64,000 bases of DNA, from the NCBI GenBank assembly GCA_030789695.1, contig CM061135.1, forward strand, positions 113,158,301 through 113,222,300. Direction: 5' to 3'. Shown in pieces: positions 1 to 11,500 of the stretch (position 1 is the stretch's first letter; the number at the start of each line of letters is the position of its first letter). The position numbers and the translations under genes are program-made. The notes under the pieces are model-generated. The model had not been told where the DNA came from, did no database searches, and worked only from the letters and a program-made list of their open reading frames with translations. The DNA is from Scilla litardierei (Eukaryota; Streptophyta; Magnoliopsida; Asparagales; Asparagaceae).

Positions 1-383
1 TTCTGCAGAAGTAAAGTTCAGTTTTTAGTTTGGCTTCATATTTCAACTCTATGTTAATAAATGCGTATGAAAATATGTATTTATGCTTATGATCTCACTA
101 AGCTTAAGGAGGATCAGTTGAAAATAGACATGTTAGATCACATCACATGTAATTTCCATGCTACACATCCACTTCATAATCCATGTCATTCTTTTGTATT
201 TGCAGGGTGACCACTGATGGGTCGAGCTGCAATTGTTGTGGCGAAGACCTCTTTGATCCCTTGCTAATATAATTGATGGACCGGATTGTTTTTGACTCAT
301 TAAAGAAATGACAGTAAGTTAAGATCTTATTTGGTTGTATGCACAATGAACTATAAAGTTTAGCATATAGCCCAAGTGAGAGA
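1..383 (+). mobile_element. 3' internal end of a plus-strand Ty1/copia element, with polypurine tract
   Basis: This stretch has no ORF of note. It ends in a purine-rich tract (about 371-383, CCCAAGTGAGAGA), the kind of polypurine tract that sits just before a copia 3' LTR. The matching LTR is not adjacent: it starts at 29522, after the whole of Copia-A. Joining the two sides across the AGAGA duplication gives a normal PPT/LTR junction, so both halves belong to one plus-strand element whose 5' part lies outside the window. A run at 190-206 resembles a 3' splice site (TTTGTATTTGCAG) but I cannot link it to a gene. Confidence 0.7.
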
Positions 384-909
384 TGATGGATCCCATCATA
401 AGATGATAGAGGATCGAAAGAGAGAAGAGACTTACGTTAGCGTACGCTTCGCTATATTCTCTGAACTTCGTCCTCGGATTCGCCACAACAGTCGGTACTT
501 TGTCACAGAGGATCAAAGCAACGTTTCACAGTCTAAATCTCTCTTTGGAAAAAGAACTTAATGGAAGGGAGAAGAGGAAAAATAAGTTGCCTTATACAAA
601 CTTATGGCATGAATGATTAGCCTTAAAGCCGTACCCTTGGGTCCTATTTATAGGCCAAGGGGGTAGTTATTGTAGGAAATAACTACTTATAAGCTTATTA
701 GCCTATATAAACACCATTCCTTATCCTCTTCTTTATGCACTTATCAAGTGCCTTTATGCACTTACAAAGTGACTTTTTCCACTTATCGAGTGGTCCTTTT
801 TACACATGAAAAGGTCCCCTTCGCACATGCTTTCATGCACGCGACATCTGAGGTCCACAGACCCTCATACATCCCCTCATGGGTGTATACATGTCGTCCA
901 TATCCAACA
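384..909 (-). repeat. Copia-A 3' LTR
   Basis: This 526-bp LTR matches 19759-20209 joined to 29436-29515. A TATA box lies at 643-655 on the plus strand (minus-strand CTATAAATA), placing the promoter upstream in minus orientation. Ends are TG...CA. It borders the PPT at 910. Confidence 0.93.
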
Positions 910-923
910 TCTCCCACTCACAC
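910..923 (-). promoter_or_regulatory. Copia-A polypurine tract
   Basis: On the minus strand this reads GTGTGAGTGGGAGA immediately before the TGTTGG start of the 3' LTR. It would prime plus-strand DNA synthesis. The same tract adjoins the Copia-B 3' LTR at 40378. Confidence 0.85.
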
Positions 924-1927
924 TTGAGGGGATTGTAAGAAAACTTCTTTTCCTTTAGTTCTTCTGTTTATCATACTGAGAAATAGACCGTGTGACCGTC
1001 ATGCGCATAGAGTCCGTTGTTGTGCACTTGTTAGAGATACACAACACTCCTTGGGGTGCAAAGTTGAGTAGATCAACGCATGCTTTACCCGAGATTATTT
1101 CTTCACATTTCTTATACTTTATATTCAACAATTGAATCCCATCTGGATTACTATTGGCTGGCTAGCTTTGAATCTCTAAATTCTAAATGTAAATATGAAA
1201 TTAATCTTCCTCTTCTTGCGATCCTTTCGATATTGACTTGAATCGCTTTTCTAATATACCCCACCGGACCGAATTGACCATAGTCAATAAGCAACATGCT
1301 AAGACAGCGATCACCCAGTCAAATCTAAAGGAACCAATTAGAGTCCATAAGGGTAAGAAGTTTAAGACCCATGTGGTCTTTGGGTCTCACATAATAGTAA
1401 ACACAATTACTATTCTAACCCAATGGTCAAATGCATACGTAGTATGAATACGTATTACAACATCACTCCTTTCCCAGGGAGCGTATGTCTTAATGGTGTT
1501 GTAAGGATGATGATCAGACACCACAATGTCTGACTTTGAGTCCCTTTTACTACTCATTAATTTCCTGGACCCACATCCCGCATAAGACAGATAAGATTTA
1601 AAAAATCCTCTTAGATCTTTTGTAAGCATCCATATGATGCAGATCTTTCATACGACCATTTTGTTTAAGTCATAACTCTAAAGCATCCGTCTGACGATTT
1701 TGACTTTAAACAGGTCTCATCTTTATCTTATCCGTCTAATAGAATAAAGGCGGTTGCTCATGTGAGAGAGCCAACCTCAATCTGTCCGATATACTAGAAA
1801 ATATAGCTGAGATTTTAAAAGAAATGTACACAAACATTTTCAAGAAACTCATATGCAATGTCGAAAAGAACTTATTCTTTTATTAAATTTGATCTTTCAT
1901 ATACATGGGAATATACATTGATACAAC
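924..1927 (-). other. Copia-A 3' non-coding region with conserved stem-loops
   Basis: This is about 1 kb between the end of pol and the PPT, with no coding potential. It aligns well to the corresponding Copia-B region (40378-41424). Three stem-loops lie in succession: 1393-1414 (arms AATAGTAA/TTACTATT), 1435-1455 (ATACGTA/TACGTAT, loop GTATGAA) and 1457-1502 (ACAACATCA/TGGTGTTGT). Copia-B has the same stems with compensating changes in the first two. This suggests a structured RNA region, perhaps for RNA stability, packaging or strand transfer; the role is inference. Confidence 0.7.
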
Positions 1928-3238
1928 TCAGCTCTTACGCAATCCTTGAGATGATAAGTGTTTGTAAAACACATCTCTGGGGATCGCCTTCGTAAGCGGA
2001 TCCGCTATCATCTCATGCGTAGATATGTACCTAATGTCTACCTTCTTGTTCTTATCATAGTCTTTTGCAAATTTGTAGCGGATATCAATGTGTTTGGTCT
2101 TACAATGGAATTTTGGATCTTTGACATAAGCTATAGATGCTTAACTGTCACTGTATATTGGTACATCACCTGAGTCAATTGCATCAATTAGCCTGTCTAA
2201 GAACCTCCTAAGCCAAACAGCTTTTTGGACCGCCATGCTAAATGCTCCAAACTCGGCTTCCATAGTTGAAAGTGCGATGCAGGATTGCTTCTTGCTACTC
2301 CAGGATATTGCACCAGATCCGAGTAGAAAAACATATCCTGAGGTCGATCGTCGCTCATCGAGATCACCCGCCCAATCAGCATCAGTGTAGCCTTCGAGCC
2401 TCAAGGCATCTCCTTGATAGCATAAAGCATAGTCCGCTGTCCCTTTAAGATACCACATTATCCTCTTAACCGCTTTCCAGTATGCTTGCCTTGGATTGGA
2501 TTGGTAACGACTTATCATTCCAACGGCAAAACAGATGTCCGGTCTTGTACACATCATAGCGTACATAAGACTACCAACTGCACTGGAATATGGAACTTTT
2601 TCCATAATTTCCTTTTCTTTTTTGTTCTTTGGACACATTTTCAGACATAAATTATCACATTTGTTTATAGGAGTATCAATGGACTTACAGTCCTGCATAT
2701 TAAAATGTTCTAGAACCTTCTTTATATAAGTCTCTTGTGAAAGAGAAAGAAGTTTCTTCGAACGATTCCTTGAAATCTTAACTCCAAGGATATATGCGGC
2801 TTCTCCCATGTCTTTCATCTCAAAAACTGATGAAAGCCAAGCCTTGATATCCATTACAAAGCCCTTGTCATTTCCGGCTATTAAAATGTCATCTACATAT
2901 AGAGACATAATAACATACTTGCTTTTGATCCTCTTGATATATACACAGTTATTTTCATCAAGCATGGTAAAACCATTTGATAAGACAACTTCTTGAAATC
3001 GTATATACCATTGCCTCGAGGATTGTTTAAGACCATATATGGACTTACAAAGTTTACAAACCTTATGTTCGTTTCCTTCTTTTACAAACCCTGTTGGTTG
3101 TTCCATATAGATCTCCTCGTCCAATTCTCCAATGAGAAAGGCAGTCTTTACATCCATTTGATGTAATTTGAGGTCTAAGCAAGCTACCAAAGCCAGAATC
3201 AAGCGAATCGAGGTAAAATGAACAACAGGTGAGAAGGT
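1928..3238 (-). pseudogene. pol: Copia-A pol, C-terminal part (RT core and RNase H)
   Basis: This is the 3' end of the copia polyprotein. The RT starts near MDVKTAFL (about 3160) and has the copia catalytic box SLYVDDILIAG (about 2885-2920). RNase H follows with DADWAGDLDERRSTSGY and ALSTMEAEF. A TAA at 2141-2143 interrupts the RNase H; in the same frame beyond it the sequence continues through KTKHIDIRY and MIADPLTKAIP to a stop at 1928-1930. The N-terminal side was severed by the Sirevirus at 3239; the frame resumes at 15656. The role would be reverse transcription of element RNA in the virus-like particle. It is not functional as it stands. Confidence 0.92.
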
Positions 3239-4934
3239 TGTAATGCCCTACCAGCTACTGCACAAGTACTAGAGGGGGGGTGAATAGTACTTTAAAATAA
3301 TAAGGCGTATAATTCCAAATTAAATTGCACACAACTACCAAATCAATTTGCGGAAGCTTAAATTGAATGACAACAATGAAATTAACAATGCAAACAAACG
3401 ATGTTAATGGGTTCGGATCCACCCAAGTCTCCCCGACTTGTTCCCGGTGATCCTACGTCCCAACCACCCGGATCCCCTCCGGATACTTGAGTTAGAAACC
3501 CTAACTCAAGATTTCCACTATGAATATCTTGTGAAAAACATTCACAAGATCAAATCATACATGCAATGGCAAAGTGAATCCCACAACCCGGGATCACAAA
3601 CTTCTCTCACAACCGAGAGAGCCAATAAGCAATATAAAGAGTTTATATGAAATAAATACTCTTACCACAAAATCCTATACCTTGAGTTTTTCTTACCCAA
3701 TAGGTGGAATGAAGGATTTGAGGAAGATGAAGTCACCAAGCCCTAGCACCAAGGAAATGAGCAGCAATGGGTGCCTAGGGAAGAGTTGGAGACTTGGATC
3801 AAGCAATAGCTTGAAGAGCTCACCAAGAACAAGCTTCTCTCTAGATCTAGAAATGAGAGAGAATGGGTTTCTTGTGAGGAAGAGAGCTTTAGATTTGAGG
3901 GAGAATAGCTATCTCTTTAGAACTCAATGAATCTCTTAATGGCAGCTCTATTGAAGATAGAAATGACCTAGGTTCGTATTTATAGGGTCCCATAAAAACA
4001 AGTTAGGTCAATCTCCAACGGAAAGAAATCTGTGAGTATTAGTCGGTCAAAGAACACTCACTGACCGACTAGTTCATCAACTAGTCGGTCAGTCACAAAG
4101 CATGGACCGACTAAGAGCAGATCAGAGAAGAGATAGAATTTCAGACCTAGAAAACTAGTCGGTCAGCCAATGAACGTAGACCGACTAAGAGGCAAAATAA
4201 CTTAGTCTGAAGCAAAGTGACTTAGTCGGTCCAAGAACAAAAGTTGACCGACTAAATTGTCAACTAGTCGGTCACCAAACGTTCTTAGACCGACTAACGG
4301 TAAACAGTAGCTTAGGAGAATTTTGGAGTGAACAGTAAGTCTCAACTAGTCGGTCAAAGAAGCATCACTGACCGACTAGTTCACAAACTAGTCGGTCGGT
4401 GAGTCAACATAGACCGACTAACTGTAAACAGTAAAGTCCAAGAAATTAAGGAATCAAACTAGTCGGTCCAAGAACAGTTGCCGACCGACTAGATCACCAT
4501 CTAGTCGGTCAGTACTTGTTCTTGTACCAACTAACATGCACAACAAAGTCCGAATCGAAGCGCGACGCTTCGAGGAAGTTAGAATGAACTTGTGCAAGGA
4601 TCCTAGAGCTACGAAATGAGCGAAATGAAGATAGAAACGTAAGATATACTCAAGGCTTAACATTCTATCAATCGAAACTAAAAGACTATAAATAAAACCT
4701 TAATAAACGGTCTTTGAGAGCTTCGATTGAATCTTCATAACTTCCAAAGCGCTGCAGGAGCTTCAACGAAGCTTTAGGCTTGAATACGAGCTTTTGGAAG
4801 TGTTGAGATGTCGCTTTGAATATTCTCGTGAAATTGGCGACGATCTCCAATACTGCGCTCACAAATTGTTAGTTCATGGATTATTTATGTTTGCTCATCA
4901 TCAAAACCAAATCCGGGGAGTCCAATATTCAACA
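3239..4934 (-). repeat. Sirevirus 3' LTR
   Basis: This 1,696-bp LTR starts TGTAATGCCC and ends CAATATTCAACA on the plus strand. It matches 13955-15650 almost exactly. In transcription order (right to left) it holds a palindromic motif array (4540-4036), then a TATA box (about 3986-3976, minus CTATAAATACG), then R/U5. The 69-, 70- and 118-residue ORFs inside it recur in the other LTR simply because the LTRs are duplicates. Confidence 0.95.
4036..4540 (-). repeat. Palindromic TAGTCGGTC/GACCGACTA array in Sirevirus LTR
   Basis: The 9-mer TAGTCGGTC and its reverse complement GACCGACTA alternate about every 30-40 bp, making a run of imperfect hairpins. The array ends about 50 bp upstream of the LTR TATA box in transcription order. 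The same motif recurs inside the element at 7885-8282. Maize Sireviruses are known to carry multi-copy palindromic motifs in their LTR promoter region; this motif looks like a family-specific version. Confidence 0.88.
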
Positions 4935-5232
4935 TTCTCCCCCTTTTTGGTGATGACAAACCAACATAAATAATAATCAAAGATAATAATTCAAATGTAA
5001 AATACTTACTCCCCCTGCATTGATGACACGTTAATTCCAACATGAATATAAATGAATTGCATCAAGCAGACGAGTAAGATAAATAAAGTGAATTGATTTT
5101 TGAAATATCGGATTTTGAAAAATCCTTATATGTATCTTAACTCCCCCTGAATCTAACATATCAAACTAGATTCTTGGAAATTGAGTTAAAATTTTCATTT
5201 GCGCTATTTATTATCATTATCTCTCCCCCTTT
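4935..5232 (-). promoter_or_regulatory. Multiple polypurine tracts of the Sirevirus
   Basis: The first tract (4935-4949, minus AAAAAGGGGGAGAA) touches the 3' LTR and is the likely functional PPT. Further tracts of the GGGGGAG type occur near 5009-5016, 5141-5148 and 5219-5230. Repeated PPTs next to the 3' LTR are a described hallmark of Sireviruses. No gene lies here. Confidence 0.8.
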
Positions 5233-5935
5233 GGCATTATCCCAAAAATGGGGGGCATACAACGACAATAATTAGGAAATGTAAATCCAACATCGAGAGT
5301 CGTAGACAAAGACAATGGACCAACTTGACACCAAGGGAAAAATGTGGAAATCAAAACAAGGTGTGTCAAATTTTCCATTATCAATAAAAATCAACTATAA
5401 TCAAAATCATCAAAAATACCAAATGTTTATTCATTTCTTGAATAAAGAAACATAGTCTTCAATATTCAATATTCTTGGTTAAATTTGTGCATGGAAAACA
5501 ATTCTATACAATTATAGAATTTTAATCTATTTAACCAAGTTTTCATGCGTCGAGCGACGAAATCTCATTTCAAATACATTCAACGAATATTAAAATTTGC
5601 ACGACGAATAAAAGACAAAGTGAATGACGATGAACATATATATATGCAGAGACAACATGAGTATATCAAAAAAGATATCACATCGAATATATGAGATACA
5701 TCATATCAAGCGCTACATATCATCAAAAAGAAATACATCAACATCATCGATACAATATACCCATCAAAAGGAAATACACCATCATCATCATCATTCTCAT
5801 CAAAATAAATACAGCAGCAGCGACGACATCCAAAATACATCAAAACATAATAACCCTCATACCCTATCCTAACCCATAATACTCTCGCTAAGATATATCA
5901 TCCAAAGCGTATATGGAGAGTCCTCGGAACAACGA
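5233..5935. other. AT-rich non-coding spacer between env-like ORF and PPT region
   Basis: This AT-rich stretch has simple-sequence character: ATC/CAT-rich runs at 5690-5830 give histidine- or isoleucine-rich spurious ORFs. I see no gene or promoter. It lies downstream of the env-like ORF and would be its 3' untranslated sequence. Confidence 0.6.
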
Positions 5936-7591
5936 TCACGAGGAGGAGGCAGGATCTGCAGCGTCCGTGGGTCCAGTCGACGGAGTGGACTCAGGATCTG
6001 CAGGGAGTAGAGGCGTCTCAACAGATGGAATCGTCGGGGCAGGAGTCGAGATCTCAGGAACAGGCTCTACAGCAGCAAGGGTCTCGACAGCAGAAGTGTC
6101 AACAGGAATATCAGCAGGCTCAGCAACAGGGTCAACAGCAGGCTCTGAAGACTGAAGTGCTGAAGCAGAAGGCTTTGGAGCACCGGAAGTGGTGCCAACT
6201 CCAGGAGCAGAAGAGGAAACACCAGCAGCAGCAGCAGCAGTGGCCTCATCGCCACGGGCAAAAGAAGTGACAAGCTCGTCAAGCTCCTCATCGTCCATCT
6301 CCTCGGCCTCAGACACCGAAGGAGGAAGCTCAATCCCCATCATACGAGCCATACGACATACGACCTCCTCAGTACGAGCCAAACGGGAGTCGTGCTGACG
6401 AAGTAGACGTACGACATCGTCCAAAGTAGCAGGGGAAGAGGAGGCTACAGCGGCTGACGGAGTAGACTGAGAAGCAGATGCGGTAGACCTCTGCACGTGA
6501 CGAAGTGCCGCTAAAGATTTCTTCACGGCCGTCGCGTTCAGAGGCGTACCCAAAGGACGCTCATCGTCAGGTGGGAGAGGAACTCGAAAATGACGGAATA
6601 CGAGAGTCAACAAGCAGGGGTATGGAATGTGCGCAGACTTATTGGTCTTGCGTATACACTCGAAAGAATCCATCTTATCGAGTATCAAGCGAGCCCAATT
6701 TATCTCGCACCCCAAGAAAAGAGCGTATATGAGCTTCAAAAACGGCTGAGAGGGGAGTGAAGAGGAACCATATTTCGGAAGAAGACATGATTTCAAAATC
6801 AGGTTAAGAACCCACGCATTCGGCTTAAAGGATTTCGAAGGAACACCAATGAATGCGGAGGGGATAACCTGGAAAATATCTGCAAGAATAGACTGATCCA
6901 AGGAAGAAATGTCGTCTACAGAAATGTCCGAGGGGAGGAGACCACACGACGCACAACCAAGGATCTCCCCCAAGATTTCTGCCGTGAGAACTATAGGAGT
7001 TCCCAAGACAGTCGTCTCAATGGAGTGGCTGGCGTCGTACTGGCCTCGAATACGGTTGGCATAGAACAATTTCACGAGGCGAGGGTACGGTTTGGGATTG
7101 GCCTTGGGGTCGTATCGGAGATAATCTAGAAGGCCACTATAAGACAGAAGATCAGCAAGGCCGAGGAAATCAGAGAACTGAACGTAATGCTCTAACAACA
7201 GTGGACAGTGCTCTATACGGTTGTACGCGGCGAGACACTGAGGGTCATCGCGGCACAACGATATGTCTACACCGCCAACTGGCATAGGAGCTTTACCCTT
7301 GGCCTTACGGGTCTTCGGAGGTGGGGTAGGTTCCCTAGTAGGCTCATCCTCAGGGATAAATTCAGAGTCGGAATCGGGAGGAGTAGCCGGAGTATGAAGA
7401 ATAGGCTTTTTGGTCTTGGATTTGCGGGGCTTGACGGAAGCAGTCCTAGGCTTCTTAAGAGGAGGCGACGAAGGAGAGGCTTGGGTAGACTTGGCACGAC
7501 GCTTAGGCTTCGGGGGATTCCTAGGGTCGGAAGGCCCTACGGTCATAGGAGAGGCCCCGGAAGAGGCGATCGGAAAGCGAGTCTTAGCCAT
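5936..7591 (-). CDS. Sirevirus env-like / 3' ORF protein (putative plant transposon protein)
   Basis: This is an open frame of 551 codons plus stop from the ATG at 7591 (MAKTRFPIA). An in-frame upstream ATG at 7675 would give 579 residues and add a hydrophobic stretch (SLLGLVISRLYLILLSVACA) that could act as a signal or membrane anchor. The N-terminal third is basic and proline/serine-rich (KPKRRAKS, KPRKSKTKKP), like a nuclear-localisation region. The middle holds a globular part with LVKLFYANRIRGQYD and LTAEILGEILGC, typical of the plant transposon protein domain found in Sirevirus 3' ORFs. The C-terminal part is low-complexity Ala/Ser/Pro/Glu. No furin site or fusion peptide is visible, so envelope function is unproven. 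It is the only long undamaged ORF of the element. Confidence 0.75.
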   Translation of the reverse strand: MAKTRFPIASSGASPMTVGPSDPRNPPKPKRRAKSTQASPSSPPLKKPRTASVKPRKSKTKKPILHTPATPPDSDSEFIPEDEPTREPTPPPKTRKAKGKAPMPVGGVDISLCRDDPQCLAAYNRIEHCPLLLEHYVQFSDFLGLADLLSYSGLLDYLRYDPKANPKPYPRLVKLFYANRIRGQYDASHSIETTVLGTPIVLTAEILGEILGCASCGLLPSDISVDDISSLDQSILADIFQVIPSAFIGVPSKSFKPNAWVLNLILKSCLLPKYGSSSLPSQPFLKLIYALFLGCEINWARLILDKMDSFECIRKTNKSAHIPYPCLLTLVFRHFRVPLPPDDERPLGTPLNATAVKKSLAALRHVQRSTASASQSTPSAAVASSSPATLDDVVRLLRQHDSRLARTEEVVCRMARMMGIELPPSVSEAEEMDDEELDELVTSFARGDEATAAAAAGVSSSAPGVGTTSGAPKPSASALQSSEPAVDPVAEPADIPVDTSAVETLAAVEPVPEISTPAPTIPSVETPLLPADPESTPSTGPTDAADPASSS

Positions 7592-7884
7592 AGTTCTAAG
7601 AGCACAAGCAACTGATAATAAGATCAAGTACAACCTAGAGATCACAAGCCCTAGAAGTGAGAAACCGAAGCACAAGCCCTAGGAGCACAAATGTAATGCC
7701 CTAGGAGCACAAACCCTAAGAGAAACGAATCGGAAACCCTAGGGTAGGAATCGACCAAGGAGATGGAGGAAAATACCTAGGGGGGAGTCGACGGCGGCGG
7801 ACGGCGGCGATGGCCGGAGAAACGGCCGGAGACGACGGAATGCGAAGGGGCTCGAAGGGGGATTTGGGGTTTTCGGGCTTGAGC

Positions 7885-8282
7885 TGAGAGGAGACCGACT
7901 AAATAAGATTTTAGTCGAATAGAAAGTGTGTATAAGTCGGTCTGGAATCAAAAAGACACATTTGCCCTAACCCACTTAGTCGGTCACAGTTCAAGAACTG
8001 ACCGACTAGATTACGATCTAGTCGGTCGGTCAATGAGCTTGAACCGACTAAGTCGAAACAGAGGCACAGATGGATTTTTAGGGCTAGATTTAGTCGGTCG
8101 CAGTATACTTACTGACCGACTAGTTTTCAATCTAGTCGGTCGGAAAGTGTACTAAGACCGACTAACGAAAGAAAATGATAGGAGATGGATATTTGCTTGA
8201 TCTAGTCGGTCTGAGTTCATTTGCTGACCGACTAGATGAGCATCTAGTCGGTTGACAAGTGAACTGAAACCGACTAGAAGAG
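7885..8282 (-). promoter_or_regulatory. Internal copy of the TAGTCGGTC/GACCGACTA array, upstream of the env-like ORF
   Basis: The LTR palindrome motif appears here about ten times in alternating orientation between the end of pol (8523) and the env-like ORF start (7591). Only a weak TATA-like CTTATTTAG (minus, near 7900) follows. Because the LTR array precedes the LTR TATA box in the same orientation, this may be a second promoter giving a separate env-like transcript; that is inference. Confidence 0.65.
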
Positions 8283-8522
8283 TCCAAAAGTAGAAATTTG
8301 ATTTCTCTTCACAAACCACTTGGATGATACATCCTAACTCACTCATTAGTCATCTAAATTACCCCATAAAACGTCAAAATCTTAAATACGACATTGAAAT
8401 ACGAATTCGATCATAAATTCAAATAAATCACATAAAATTCCCAAAAATTCAATTAATCTAGCATGAATAAAGTATCGCGAAATATATTAGCATGCAAGAT
8501 GATTGAATTTTAAATATGAATC

Positions 8523-11500
8523 CTATATCTCGGATTCACCCATAATCCCCAATTCTCGACGCAACCGCACAAAGGAATCCTCCTTTAGGGGTTTCGTGAA
8601 AATATCGGCGATTTGCTTTTGGGTTTCAACGTACACTAAAATGATGTCCTTTTTAGCAACATGATCATCTAAGAAGTGGTGTCGGACATCTATGTGTTTC
8701 GAACGGGAATGATGTACCGGGTTCTTGGAAAGACATATTGCACTTTGGTTGTCAACCATGATAGGGCAAGTATCACAATTTATATCAAAGTCTTTAAGTG
8801 TGTGTCTCATCCAAAGAACTTGAGCACACGCGGCACCGGCGGCAATATATTCCGCCTCGGTGGTTGAAAGTGAAACCGAATTTTGCTTCTTGGAAAACCA
8901 AGAGACAAGAGAATTTCCTAGAAAATGGCAAGTGCCACTAGTACTTTTCCTGTCGGATTTGCATCCCGCATAATCAGCGTCACTATATGAGACTAACTCA
9001 TATGTGCTAGATCTCGGATAAAGTAATCCAAAATCTAAAGTGTAACTTAGATAGCGAAAAATACGTTTAACCGCTACTAAGTGAGAATCCTTAGGTTGAG
9101 ACTGATAACGAGCACATATACATACGGCAAACATAATATCGGGCCTACTCGCGGTAAGATAAAGTAAGCTACCTATCATACCTCGATATAGACGAATGTC
9201 TACATCTTTTCCGCCCGTATCTTTATCAAGATGCGTAGTCGTGCTCATTGGAGTCTTTTTCCCGGAGGCATTCTCCATTCCAAATCGCTTTAGCAACTCC
9301 ACCGTGTACTTTGTTTGGTGGATGAAGATTGCATCGTTCATTTGGCGAATTTGGAGACCTAAGAAATATTTGAGTTCGCCCATGTGGCTCATCTCAAATT
9401 GTTCCTTCATCACATTAGAAAACTCTTCGCAAAGAGCGAAGTTAGTAGCACCGAAAATGATATCATCAACATAAATTTGAACTAATAAAATATCATTATT
9501 CGCATGCTTAATAAAAAGTGTTGAATCGGCTTCGCCCATTTTAAAATTCAAATCCAAAAGAAAATTCTTTAGGCGATCATACCAAGCTCGAGGAGCTTGT
9601 CTCAAACCATAAAGAGCTTTCTTTAGTTTAAAAACGTGATTTGGAAATTTTTCATTTACGAAGCCCGGAGGTTGAGAAACGTAAACTTCCTCAACGACAT
9701 CTCAGTTTAAAAATGCACTTTTAACATCCATTTGAAATAATTTAAAATTCTTATGGCATGCAAAAGACAAAAGTAATCTAATTGATTCTAATCTAGCTAC
9801 CGGAGCGAAAGATTCTTCGAAATCGATACCTTCCTCTTGACGATAGCCTTGAGCTACTAACCGAGCTTTGTTCCGGACGACGACTTGGTTTTCGTCGGTT
9901 TTGTTCTTGAAGATCCACTTTGTCCCTATGACGGTGTGGTTCTTCGATGGCAATGGAACAAGCTCCCAAACTTCATTCCTCTCGAATTGAATGAGCTCCT
10001 CCTCCATGGCTAAGATCCAAGCGCTATCTTCGCATGCTTCATTAATATTCTTTGGCTCTATCGATGAGGCAAAGGCACAATTTGCGAAGCGGTGAACTTG
10101 GGATCTCGTCTTGACACTATCATAGATATTGCCAATGACTTGCTCATGGGGATGGTCACGAACCGAATGAAGCCGTTTGGGAATACCTTGATCACTTGAA
10201 ACATTCTCAACAACTTCATTAGTTGGGTTAGTCTCAATAGAATCATTAGACTTAGAATTTTCAAACGAATCACATAAAACATCCATAGAATCATTATCAT
10301 TTGAAATTCTAGTTGGAACAAATCCTTCATTAAATGAGACATGAAGCGATTCCTCGATCGTTGAGGTTCGTTTGTTGAATATCCGGTAGGCTTTGCTACG
10401 CGTAGAATATCCAACAAAAATCCCCTCATCGGATCTCGGATCGAATTTGTCCAAACTACCATATGTGTTCTTAATAAAACATTTCGAACCAAAAACACGA
10501 AAATGTTTAACTTGAGGCAACCTACCAAACAACAATTCATAACAAGTTTGTTTAGTGCCGGGCCTCAAAAGTATTCTATTAAACACATAGCAAGCGGTGT
10601 GTACCGCTTCCGCCCAAAATTGATGGCCAAGTTGGCTATCATCAAGCATAGTGCGAGCACACTCCACTAGCGTCCTATTCTTTCTCTCAACTACACCATT
10701 TTGAGGAGGTGCACGAGGGAAAGAGAAGGTGTGAGTAATACCAACTTCATCACAAAATGTCTCAAAAGACTCATTCTCAAATTCACCTCCATGATCACTA
10801 CGAATAGTGACAATGGTGGTTCCTAAGAGATTTTGTACTTTCTTAACAAAAATTGTGAAGTTTTCAAAAGCTTCATTTTTATTACACAATGAAAATACCC
10901 AAGTAAATCTTGAATAGTCATCTACGATGACAAGTCCGTACCTTGCATTTCCTAAGGAAGCTACTCTAGTTGGCCCAAATAAATCTAGATGTAATAGCTC
11001 TAGTGGCCGTTTAGTAGAGATGCTTTTCTTAGGTTTAAATGAAGATTTAGGAAGCTTGCCGCGTTGACAACAATCACAAAAACTTTTCTTTTCAAAAACA
11101 AGCTTCGGAAAACCTTTAATAGAATTCAATTTTGAAAGCTTATATAGCGTTCCAAAGTTCACATGTCCAAAGCGTCGATGCCATAAGTGTTGTTCACTTG
11201 TGTTGGCAACGAGACATTGTTCATATGACTTAGGAAGATCCAAAATATAAATGTCTTTACGACGAGTTCCGGAAAATAATAATTTTTCATTATCCTTTCT
11301 TAAAATATGACACAATCCTTTCGCAAAGCTAACTTTGTAACCTTTGTCACAAAGTTGACTTATTGAAATAAGATTATGATTTAAACCACTAACAAGATAA
11401 ACGTCACTAATTAATGGTTTAGAAGGGTTACCGACTTTACCAACACCTATGATGGTTCCGCTCTCGTTGCCTCCAAATACGACGCGGTTTCCATTCGCAA

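Noticed and set aside
190..210. Possible host-gene 3' splice site and exon at the left edge
   Set aside because: No open frame of useful length follows, and the segment is explained as the 3' internal end of a copia element.
3438..3930. 70- and 118-residue ORFs in the Sirevirus LTR, present twice (also at 14154-14646)
   Set aside because: Opposite strand to transcription and identical only because the two LTRs are recent copies.
4036..4540. Regularly spaced repeats considered as a CRISPR array
   Set aside because: Units are 9-bp words in alternating orientation with irregular spacing inside a plant LTR; no cas genes and the wrong kind of genome.
5936..6333. Glu/Gln-rich and Leu-rich ORFs opposite or overlapping the env-like ORF
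   Set aside because: Shadow frames of the GCT/GCA repeat-rich C-terminal coding region.
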